NCBI RefSeq assembly: GCF_009870125.1
Contig: NC_046683.1
Location: 2,790,001 to 2,854,000, forward strand
Direction of reading: 5' to 3'
Source of the DNA: Drosophila pseudoobscura
Taxonomy: Eukaryota; Arthropoda; Insecta; Diptera; Drosophilidae
Length of the DNA: 64,000 nucleotides
In this document: positions 46,890 through 58,285 of the stretch, in pieces
Layout: every line of letters starts with the position of its first letter
How positions within the stretch are numbered: the first letter of the stretch is position 1
The notes under the pieces: generated by a model
What the model was told of the DNA's origin: nothing
Database searches by the model: none
The model's input: the letters and a program-made list of their open reading frames with translations, nothing else
Position numbers and translations under genes: made by a program

Positions 46890-49800
46890 CTAGAAGCCGG
46901 CAACACCGCCACGCTTGCGATGGTCGGCATTCGCATAGACCGCCGTTGCATTCCTCGCTATGGCCGTGACAACCGATGTTAGGACATTGCTGACCGACTT
47001 GAGGACGTGTCCCCGCTTGGCCAGGAGCTGCAGCAGCGGGTCGGAGAAGCCGCCCTGCTCGTACTCCAGGACATCGGGCATGAGCTGGTGGTACAGGCGC
47101 GGGGCATCTATCGCCGTCTTCAGATCCTGATCGAACCACAAGACGCGAGCCGCCACCTCGACCACAGCGGGAATGATCCGAGCGCCGCCGGCCGCTCCGA
47201 GAGCCAGACGAATCTCGCCTGCCTTGTCGGCCAACAGGACTGGGGACTGCGAGGACATCGGCCGCTTGTGGGGTGCTATGATGTTTGCCTGCGAGGCGGG
47301 CAGTCCATAAAAATTGTTCTCCACGGCGAAGTCGTTCATGCCGTTGTTCAGAACGATGCCGGTCCGCGGTCCAATCAGGCCAGAGCCAAAGCTGCGAAGG
47401 AGAACGATCAGCAATTAAAATACGAACCGAATAGGGAACCTGAAACCGATGCGGACTCACTAAGAATTGACGGAGCTGGTCACCGAGACGGCATCCCCGT
47501 TGGGGGCCAAGACCACAAGATGAGAGGTCCCATCGGGGTCACCATTGGTCCCGTACTGAGCTCCGTAGGCCGATGGACCCTCCAGCACGTGACTGTCGTT
47601 GATCTTGGCGCGGTTTTGGGCTCCGAACTCCGGACTATTCAGCTTGCTGACCAGCTCTCGCACATCGATAAAGTGCAAGTCGCCCAGCTCTGAGCGATGG
47701 GCGAAGCCAAACTTGACGGCCTCGGCAAACCGATGGAAGGTGCGGGCACGCAGATCCTCAGTCGCCAGATCGTCTTTGGTAAAGTTGTAGCCCTGCAGGA
47801 TACTCAGCGCATGGGCCACCACCGAGCCCGAGCTGACAGGTGGCACCACGTACAGCGTGTCCTCGCCCAGCTCCATGGTTATCGAGTGCACCACGTCCGC
47901 GGAGTAGTACTGCAGATCGTCGCCGGTTACAATGCTGCCCAACTCCGTCAGATCCTCCACCAGCAGCTTGGCCAAGGTGCCGTTGTAGAAGTCCAGGGGC
48001 CCGTTGTCTGCCAGCAGCTTGTACGACTCGCAGAGCTGCTTCGGCGGCTTCACCACAGTTCCAGCAGCATGCGGCCTGCCTGTCTCCTTGTTCAAGTAAA
48101 TTCTGAGTGCGAAACAGATTCAAAGATCAGAGGTTAAAGAGGTTAGATTAGCCAGAAAGACCCCCCCACATTTGCCAGGTTCGCACCCATAAAAAGTTAT
48201 AGAACATTAAGGGATTCTAAGTTTAAAGAAAATGTAAACATGGAATAGGGCTAATACGACACAAGTTAGTGTCTATTCTATTTCCGCTACCGACTCATTG
48301 ATGAGTGTGTAATTTTGGAAGCAATTGTAATTTCAAGGAAAAGCAACTAACAATGATAAGCTGTACAAATGTTCCATAAGCGAACGGAATGAAGTACTAA
48401 TACATACATAAAGTAAGCCGTTCGAAATGGATGGATTTTAGGGAGGTGAATTGTAATACTTGAAAGAAGAGTGTCTGGTTTTTTGTCACCCAAATGGAAC
48501 CTGTACTCGTACACTATACGATTCTGCGGCTAGATCTACATTTTAAGTGAAGAGTTTTACTCACTGATACTGCTCCTGATCCTTGATATTCGACCATGTT
48601 AGGTTGAGCGCCCTCGCCATGTGCTTGGACACATGATAGCCGGTCTCGCAGAGCTTGAGCGAAGGTGCCACAAGCTCCGCCCACGGGAGCTGGCCAAACC
48701 TGGAGTGCGCCTCATGGTAGCCCATTACCTCGCCGGGCACCGCGATGCTCAAGGGTCCCTCGAAGGACTGCTCGGGACTCTTGTCGAAGATGTCCGGCTC
48801 GGCCGCGTAGGGTGCCACCTCGCGGGCATCGATGGAGGTGGCGTGCCGCTCCTTCCGACTGTACACGTTCATCAGGAAGCCGCCGCCGATTCCCATGCTC
48901 TGCAGCGTGAGCAGGCCGTTGCACAGGAGCCCGGCGATGGCCGCGTCCACAGCACTGCCGTTCCGTGATAGTATGTCGCTGTAGCGGGAGAATGGAGAGG
49001 GGAGAGAACGAGTCAATAAGCTATAAGTCCCATCTGCCATTATGCATCACATTGGTCTGCCACAATAGTGTGTGGCTTAACGTGTTGCTTTACATGGGGA
49101 TGGCCCTATTTCATCAATGGTTTTTTGTTTATCTGCTTAGATCGGACTTGACCAATTCAGACAGACATGGATGTGTGGGCTCGCTCGGTAATTTAGGCTT
49201 CGATCAGGAATACACACATCGATTTTTAGTGATTCGGGGGACTAAGAGCATTGTACTCAAATTCTAAGCCATGGGAGCCATCCCATTTTGGCCTCGATCT
49301 CTCACCTGCCGATCTTGCTGCACTCCAGGTTGTCGGAGCTCACGGCCGCCTTCTGGTAGACACCCAGAATGGAATCGAACTTCTCGCTGGTATCGATTTT
49401 GACCTGATCCGCGAAGACAGTGGACAGTGTTGGGGCCGCTGTCGCCGACGTTGAGGCGGCCACATTCGGCAGTGTGTCCTCTGCCGGGGTGGTGGTGCCG
49501 CCCGGCGACCCGTCCAGCAAATTGAGGTTGCCGATGGGGGTCGCCTCCTCCGGGTCCTGGTGCGGCTGTTCCTGCGGCTGCTCATCTGTCAAAGTAAATG
49601 TTTTAAGTGTCTTGTGGCTAGGATTGCTTTCTGCTGTTGTGCTTTCTGTAGTTGTGCTTTCTGTTGTTGTTGTTCTTGTTGTTGTTGTTGTTGTTGGTTC
49701 TATTGTTGAAATTGTTGTTGTTGGTGGTTTTGTTGTGGTGCTATCATAAACCGTTCTTGCTGTTGGTGCTGTTGGAGTGCTAATTGGTGCTGTTGCTGTT

Positions 49801-50698
49801 GCCGTTGCCGTTGCCGTTGGTGCTGTGCTACTTGCAATTTCTGTTGCTTCTGCTGTCGCTGTCGCTGTTGCTGTTGCCTCTGTGGTTGTGCTTGCTGTTG
49901 CAATTATTGTTGCTGTTGCAATTATTGGTGCTGTGGCTGTGGCTGTTGCTGTTGCTGTTGTGGTGCTGTTTCTGTGTGGCGTCGATTTGGGCCAGTCTTC
50001 GTTGTTGCAGTTGCAGTTGCAGGTGCAGTTGCAGTTAGGTGAGGTTAGGGTGTAAAGTTTTACGTTTTGGTTTTTTTCATGTGAATACTTTTGGGTGCCA
50101 CAATAGAAGAAATTATTTTGAGCTTGATTAAATGCCTGGTGCTTGGTTAGGATGGATCGGAACATGCAGAGAAAGCAACGATAACGATAACGATACGAAT
50201 ACGAATACGAAAGAGTCAGTCTTTCTGTCTATCGGTCTATCGGTCTGTCTGTCTGTCTATGTCTATGTCTGTGTCTGTGTCTGTTTATGGTTTAGTTTGG
50301 CTTGGGTGTGGAGTGACTTGTTAGCTGGGTGTGATTGGCTCGATCCTGCTCTCCCTAGGACCCGTACGATCTGTACTCACCACTGAAGCAGAGGCTGATG
50401 ATCACGTAGCTGATCAGCGCAATGCCAATGAAGCAGATGAGCACAATGGTCAGCTTCTTCATCCAGGCCAGCAGCTTGGCTCTCCTGCGAAAAAGGAGCA
50501 GAATTAGTTGCCTCTTAGTACAGCCCCCTGAGCCCCCTCTACCCTCTTTCCAACTTACATCTGCTCGCGCCTCGCCTCCTCGGCTGCGGCGGTGTCCTGC
50601 ATCAGTTCACCGCCATTCTTCTCCTCGTCGGAGTCCAGGCCGCTGGCCGACTTCAGGGGAATCTTGTTCATGGCATCTTCGTTGCTGTGGTGCACCAT
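46890..50698 (-). CDS. Gamma-glutamyltransferase, type II membrane form
   Basis: Six exons: 50698-50559, 50484-50381, 49585-49306, 48978-48565, 48102-47461 and 47391-46890. They give about 693 aa. The cytoplasmic part is acidic (MVHHSNEDAMNKIPL onward). The membrane anchor is LTIVLICFIGIALISYVIIS. A proline/threonine-rich stem follows, then the conserved core starting CSKIGSDILSRNGSAVDAA. The catalytic threonine for self-cleavage and transfer is in DPDGTSHLVVL (about Thr505), with SVTSSVNSYFGSGLIG behind it. GGTs split the gamma-glutamyl bond of glutathione at the cell surface. At about 690 aa it is longer than the usual 570-590 because of the N-terminus and stem. The frame stays open upstream of ATG 50698 to a possible acceptor near 50767, so an earlier exon could extend it. 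Junctions are in phase. Confidence 0.93.
48103..48564 (-). other. Intron 4 of the gamma-glutamyltransferase gene
   Basis: A 462-base intron, AT-rich. I see nothing else in it. Confidence 0.8.
48979..49305 (-). other. Intron 3 of the gamma-glutamyltransferase gene
   Basis: A 327-base intron with no further feature seen. Confidence 0.8.
49586..50035 (-). repeat. GCAACA-type triplet repeat with open mucin-like frame
   Basis: This is the 3' half of intron 2 of the gamma-glutamyltransferase. Minus-strand ACA/GCA triplets run for about 400 bases without a stop, in the same frame as exon 3. They encode Thr, Ala, Ser and Pro almost only. It may be an intronic microsatellite or an optional exon for an O-glycosylated stem. 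Confidence 0.5.
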
Positions 50699-53600
50699 TT
50701 TGAGGGCATCTGCTGTGGCTCCGGGTCCAGTTCCTGTTCCAGTGGATGCAGCTGCTGTGCTTCTATGCCGAAGAGGGAAAACAGAGAGCGTCAGTCAGTC
50801 AATCAGATGTGTGCCAGCGCCCGGGAGTATGCAACAGTTTTCGCCCGCAGGCCACAAAGCAAACTGAAATCGCTTTCAGTTCGCAGTCCCCCATCGGGCG
50901 AAAACAGTCCCCCACCGCTCCCCCTCCCCTCCCCTCCCCTCCTCGACAGTGCTCAGAGTCTTTCAGCAATCGACAAACGACGACGACAGCTACGACGATG
51001 ACGACGACGACAGCCCTGTCGTCAGGCAGGATGTGGCTTATACATATATGTATTTATGTGTACATATGTATGCCGCTGTGTGGCTGTCTACGTGCGTGTG
51101 TGGGTGGCTGGAAAAATGGGTCAGGCACACGTCAGCGCCGCAGCTGGCAGAGCGGGAGAGCAGCAGAGGAACAGAAGCAGAAGCAGAAGCAAATGCATTT
51201 TCCTGCGCTTTTCATTTGTTGTTTCGGCCATAACCATAATTGAATGTTGTGATTGCAACCTTGCGTGGTCGTTCCACGGGAGGAAGTGGGCAGTGCCGAT
51301 GGCTGGGCTGGGCTGGGCGGGTGGTCCGCGGCTCTGCGGCTTCGTGGCGGAGTCATTGCACTCAGCAATTGGGTTAATTGCCACTACGGCGGAGCCATCA
51401 AAGCCAGCACGCCGGACCTTTGGCTCCGGACTCAGACTCAGACCCAGACCCGTACCCGGACCTGGGCCACGCGGTAATTGTTAACGCTGCAGCTGCCCGA
51501 TAGACTGGTGCCGGGAAACGGTGACGACGAGTGACGACACTTGCTGTGGAGGAAAGCAGCCCATACAGGGTGTGTGGCAGCCTCACAGATCTAATAGATC
51601 GTTGGCTGTGTATGCCCTTCTGGCTGAAACATTTACAACCAATTCAGAGTTGGCTTATGAGCTGTGAGCTTCTGGTCTTTGGGGCGCGACTGCGACTGGG
51701 GCACCCTATATTAGCCATCGGCTTTTGTGGCTGCTGTTAGAGCTTGTGCAACTTTTGTTGCATGGCATGGCGTGGCATGGCACGTGGCAGGCATTTGTTG
51801 CATTTTTAGGTCAGCTGCATTTAATTTCATTTCGTTTTCGTTAAATGGCCGCCCGCCGTAGGCTCGCAGTGGCCAGAACCAGCCAGCAGCAATTACGTGG
51901 CAGGCGGAATGCGATTTGGGTTTACGATCCACCTGCCCAATCCTCCCATAGTCCTATGAAAAATGGCACATTGAACCATTGAATTGAGTAGCGAGATGGG
52001 ATGATGCCATGCCTTCCAACAGTGCCCCTTTTCTCGCTCTTTTCTCGCCAAACCCCGTCCGTTACTCGTATGACGCCTGTTTCCCAGGATCCCACAGCAA
52101 TGGGACAGTTTTAGGTAAGCAATTGGTAGTTTTCCACTCTCTCTTTGGATCTTCTTCAATACTATCTATAGTATTTTTTCAGTGCCACTCTTTCTATCTT
52201 TTGCTTCTGCCTTGTCAGTCTTCCTCCTTCTCTGATCACACATATTTATGTATGTCTGCAGACGTCTGCTGGACGGATGTTTCCGACTGTTTTGGCGCAT
52301 GCGCAGCGCCCCTAAAGACAAATTCGGACCGACAACCGATTGAAAATCGGAATTGATTGTCATTATATGAGCTACGTGAGTCGACTGATTGATAGCCAGC
52401 TTCGAAAAACTTTGAAATTAATTATACAAATGAGAAATGAGTAGACACTGAGAGTTTTCATCCACTGCAAATATGCTGTTTATATGTATGGATATGGTAT
52501 ATGTACGTCGGAGTCCGATATCTTTGTGGTTTCATGGAGTGCCGGATCTTGGCTTTACTCTCATCTTTTCCGACTGTTTATCAGAGCTTGCTCTGAATCG
52601 GCAGAGGCAATGGCAGAGTCAGAAGGCAGAGGAACAGAGGTCATCTGGTACAGTGCGAGAAATACGGGTCTGGGTCTCTGTTGTCTATCAATTTTCGGGC
52701 CTTTGCATGCGATATCTACCTTTAATATCGATCTATAATTGTTTGGAGCGAAAGCTGTGATTCGGTGAAGCTAGACCTCATCGCTATGATATTTCCGCGC
52801 CGAAAATATACATATATAATTTCTAAATAATTATGCCATAAAAGAGCCTTCGATTACCAAGTCAAGTGGCGGCGGACAGAGAGGAAGGGGCGCCGCCAAG
52901 GGCCATAGCCAGAGCCATAGCCATAGATCACGGTCGATCGGGCATATCCAATGGCACAGAAACTCAATTTGCATTTCGGATCGAAACGTTTGGGGTGGGG
53001 GGCAATTAAGTCAACAACAATTTGACAACAAATACAATTAAAATGCGCAAAGACGAACGCAAATAAATCAAATTTGGAGTGAAAACAGAAGGGAGTGGGG
53101 ACACACATGCATACATACGAGTACATGTGTGTATCTATGTTTAAAAGACAGGTCCGAACGATGATCAATCCGGCGAGGGATAGGCGACCCACTTGCATTT
53201 TCAAATTGCAAAGCATAAAACTGTTAATGTTTGCTTTTGCTCATGCTCATGCTCCTCCTAAACAACAAGTACGAGTACGAGTACTAGACATACACATGTG
53301 TTAGAGTATGTGCCAGGCCGTGCACTTAGAGACACCCGGGTGACCCCGTTTTCGGCCTTATGGATGCGTCAGCTCGGAACTATTTGTGCACTGCCTCCGA
53401 ACAACACCCCCGCTTGAATGCATTATCCAGGGTTCCTGCAGAGGAAACAGAGGTCAAGATAGGAGCACCCTCTCTCTACTCGTCCCCAGAACGATAAGAC
53501 GATAAGAAGTGAAACAAATCCCCAAAGCAGATGCAGACTGGCACTATCTGCAGAGACCTCTTTTGGTCCAGGCTCAACACAGTCACCGATCAAGACAACC

Positions 53601-56100
53601 GATTTATGGGGGACGACTGGAAGTGATAAGGGAATAAGGGAATAAGGGGATAAGGGGATAAGGGCCCAGCAAGCAGCTCGCATTGAATTCAAACAATGAT
53701 CTGCCTTTTAGAGCAGATGGCAATAAGTAGCGTGTTTGTTGCCCGAGTTGCCCGAGTTGCCTGAGTTGATACTACTATTTGTGTCGTGTGTTGCTATTGT
53801 ATTTTGACACATTTCGCATCATTTCCAATCCAATTCGTGACAGTGCAAATTGATCTCGCCCCAAAGTTCAGGGCCGTTTCCACCAGAGCATGCGGGTGCA
53901 TACGAGTGTCTATTGTGTGTGCATATCGCATACGAGCGGTACGTACACATATGGGTACTTCAGATAGACACAGAGAGTGGTCGGAGGGGGGGGGAGTACA
54001 GATTAGCTGGCAGGGCCATAGACAGTGGAAAGTGTCGGGCATTATAGTATCTGCTCCAATACACATACACATATGCATAGATAGATGGATGGATGGATGG
54101 ATGGATGGATGGATGGGTGGGTGTGTATGGTTGAGGGAGATCGGGGCGGAATAATGCCTTATGCTGCTGTTGATTAACTTGTCAGCAATCAGCAACCTCG
54201 ACAGCAGCCTCAGCGGCTTCCCAAAACGAGACAGCGTTTAGCGTCCATTACTGTTAGACTAAGTGGCCCAGCCCCAGCCCCAGCCCCAGCCCCAGACCCA
54301 GCCCCAGACTCTGGCCTGGGATAGCATTCAAGATCTGTGGAGCAATTGAGCCGGGTCTCAGAATTGAGCTTGATAAAGACTGCACTTGCTCTGAATGGAT
54401 ATGGGCTTGGATGTGCGAGACGTCAACTGTGAAGTCTTGGGGGACTCTTTGATCCCCCCCCCAAAGGATAAATGTTCTGTTTCCCCCTTTGCCACTCTCA
54501 GCAGCACACAAAAAACTCAACCAGTTGTCGGATTTGGATGTGGCACTTATTAAATTACCGCACGGGATTACAGTCCCCACTAAAAATGTGGTGCCGTGAA
54601 ATGGTCTTCCATCTCAAATGAAATCTATGGAAAGCGAATAATGCTTTGGATATATACAATATATATGTATATGTATATATTTGTTCAACTGCGAGATATA
54701 CGGCTATCTCTCGATGGCTTTTGGTTTTGGAAATGAATTTCTGCTTGGCCAAATCGTCCAAAAATGAGTCAAGAACGGGAATAAGACAACGTTCATATAT
54801 ATAGTACGATTACTGGACATATAAATGTATCTATGCATAGCTGTGATTGCCTAAGAGAGGGTAAGAATACTAAAAATATACTGAAAAGAGTAAAAGAGTA
54901 TTTATTTGGAATTCTTGAAAGGAAAACTGATTTGCTATTAGTACTAGTACTCGTAACTAAATCATTACCATATATAGTATTTCTTAACGGAAGAACTAAT
55001 CCGATCTATAGTCTTGAACTCCTACAGTATTATTGCCCATTGCCCAATTTCATGGAATATAATATTCAATTTCATCAATCATAGGCGTTTGGGAGAGGGA
55101 AAGCATTTCCTGGATAGTTGCCAAGTAAAAGTCTTTATCGATATTACAGATTTCCCATCCGATCCGATCCCATCCCATCTCATCTCTTTTCGTGCATTCC
55201 ACTCATTATGGGACATTTTCCACTTTTCTTTTCATTTCATTATATGAAGCAAAGAATTTACGAAAGTATTCAAGAATTTGACAGATTAGCGTCTCTCACA
55301 CACACTCTCTCTCCTTCATACCTCTCTCTCTCTCTCTTGCCCACTCGTCTAGCCCCACCATCTCCGATGGCCTTCAGGAACGGAAACCAGCAGGAATGAG
55401 TGCATCTCAACAAGTGTGCCCGCTGCTCCACGCATTTGGCGGCATTATTGGCGTCTGGCATTTATTTGGTTTTCATTCTGCTGTTTTCTAGATTTTTTGT
55501 TGCCACCATTTTCTGTTTTATTTTGGTTATTTATAAATATGCTTAATAATTTCAAACGAAACGAAAAGCACACACAGCACCCGGCAGAGCAGAGCGAACC
55601 AGAGCAGAGAGATGGTAGCCCTAGACTTGGACTTGGACTTGTTTTTTTCTGTCTTTTGCTGCTGGTGTCGCCAACGTTTTTATACCCTTCCAGAGGGTAC
55701 TATGACATGGGAATATCCCAACCCATGCCCTTAACCTCCTAATGGTCCCATCGGCCTGTATTAAGGATCATCTTATAGATGCGTTCTAGGAGCAACTTTC
55801 CCTGCTTAAGACCCGGCCACAAGACCGCATATCATATGACTGTAGCTTCGTCCGATATTTGTGCAACGATAGGGTGGCAAGTGTATCAAATGCGATGATA
55901 GTCGATTTCCTTCAGTTTTGTGGTTTCAGGTGGGCGGACCTGGCGGCGGATGCCGGCCCAAGAGTCAACATACAACAGTACAACAGAAATAAAACCTTTT
56001 TTATATGTTTCCGTTTCATTTTTTTTTTTTTTGTTTTTTTTTTTTTGCAATTTGATTTTACTGGCCTGATACGCACACGCACAACAACAAAATTAAATAA
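50699..56100. other. Gene-poor region upstream of the gamma-glutamyltransferase, part 1
   Basis: I found no coding exon. It may include upstream leader exons of the transferase. There are CCCCT runs near 50915-50945, CGACGA repeats near 50980-51012, (GGAT)n near 54084-54118 and GGGGCT repeats near 54265-54305. A repeat-like element begins near 55678. Confidence 0.5.
55678..55960 (+). mobile_element. Probable dispersed element with ACCCTTCCAGAGGGT end
   Basis: It starts TTTTTATACCCTTCCAGAGG followed by GTAC. The ACCCT and AGGGT arms form a short hairpin, as in common Drosophila short elements with TATACCCTTGCAGAGGGTA ends. Family not determined, right boundary unknown. Confidence 0.35.
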
Positions 56101-56592
56101 AAATACAAAAAAAAAAAATAAACAGAATTGGTTATGTTGTGTATATAATGTGGTTTTTTGTCACCTTTTGCGTGGATTTTGTTTGGATTTATGCGCGGTG
56201 GTGCTGCGGTTTTCAAAAACGCGCGCGTTTCTTGCACAGCGCACTATTCCAGACGCGTGAAAGGCACTCGCATTCTCCTCGAGGTGTACATATGTGCGTA
56301 TATGTATGTATATGTTATGTGTGCTGTGTGTATCGTATGTGCTATGTGTACATATGTTCTATAACTTTTCTATGATTCGCAATTATATTCTTTTAGCCGT
56401 TTTGTATGCTGATTTAGTCGCGTGTCGCGTCTGCGACGTCGTCTGGTCAACTGAATTAAGAACGGGACGGGTTCGCGGCCGAGGCCGAGGCAGAGGCAGC
56501 CTCTGCGATTCGTCTAGCCGAGTGGGCAACTTCGTCAGACTCTGCGCCGACGCTGCGTCGCTGCCTGCTGTTGGTTTTTTGCTGCTTCTGTC

Positions 56593-56626
<34 letters not shown>

Positions 56627-58254
56627 TTTCACTGTTGCTTCTATGCTGCACTGCAAATTGTTGCTGGCGTGCGGAAATCACGAAAATTAGGCGACCCCGA
56701 TGGACACGACGCAACGCGACGCGACGCATTGAGCTCCCCCGATTGTCACTTTGGGGGCGTGATTGCCGTTCCAGGCGGAGGAAAAGGCTGTGCGGCCACC
56801 CACCCGCCGGCAGGCCATTAAAAGCAATTTGTTGACAGTGACACACAAAAGTGGACGCACACAGAGTGTGAGAGTGAGAAGCAAACAAATCGTACCGAAA
56901 ATGATAACGTGGTGGGAATACTCGTGTGACTGTGAGAGACAACTCCATGACATCATCACATCATCGAACTGACCACAATCCATCCATCTTGATTGCTCTA
57001 CTAGATCCGCTGGAAAGTGCAGCACCACCAGCCACCGTGGGGACGTTCGATTACCAGAAATGTTTGACAGTTCATTGCCGAAGGACAAATGTCACAGTCA
57101 CAAGATTAAATAGTAGATTACTTAAATGCACACATACATACATACATCGGTGGGTAGCTTTAAAGAGTACGTGCCCTGCTTTTTCTCCTGAAAGTTGGGT
57201 CTGAAGGGAAACCTCCCTGGAAGTGTTTTCTGGGAAATCACAGTTCTTGAGAAAATATGTTCTGTGTGTTAGGGAAATGTGTTTGATAAGAAAAACACTA
57301 GTCTGAGAGTGATAAGTTTCCATACGCAGATGTAAATAGAACACCGCTTAACCGAGGAGAATACGAGTATAAATTTCTCTATTACGAAATTCCTTACAAC
57401 GAGGTTTGGTATACATACAACCGAATTGATTTCCAGAGCACCATAATTCTTTATTCTGCACAAACGCAAAATAATTCTATATTAGATGGATGTTCGACTG
57501 TATATAAAACAGTTCTGGGTCGTCGTAGTCGACGAGAGTGAAAAAAGTGAAACATTTGGACATAAACTCGAAAGTCGACCGAAAATCGGTGCTGCGTCCT
57601 CATTCCAACATAAGATCCACACCACATGTTCCGCATCCGCATCCGTATTCTGTAAGCCTATAGAGGTACACCAATATTTGTTTTATAAGCCCTCTTAACA
57701 TATTTAATTGGTTAAATGTGCTGTAAAATCGCTAAATGGTGGACACTCTGCCCTTGAATAATTGACAAATTTTTCGAAATGTCCCATATTTCTAGTTTCT
57801 TTCCAGATTTTAGCCAGTACCTTAGATACAATGGTACCAGGCCATTGCAATAAATCACCTAGTATTTATTTTTTGGTGCAACTGCATTTTGTTTCAAACA
57901 CTGATAAAAAGAGCACTGAGGGAGCCCTGCAGGGAGCCCTGCTCTGCCGGATCGAATACTGGAACTAATCCCGAGACCGAGACCAGAAAACCTGCTTAAT
58001 GCGTTCTGAGATTCCTCCTGAATCGGGCACAGGGTTACCTCCTATCTGTTCCGAGTCTTCAGCTTAGTCACTGGCTCCACCCACTCTTTCTCCTTCCACG
58101 ACTGGAAGTTTATGGAATTGGCATATCACTGGAACAGGTGCAATGCGGGTACATGCGTATGCGTATGCGTATGTGTTTGTGTTTGTGCCAGAGCAAGTGG
58201 GCAGGTCTGCGCATATTTTTGCATATTTCTCTGGTCATCACATCCGCTGTACAT

Positions 58255-58285
<31 letters not shown>

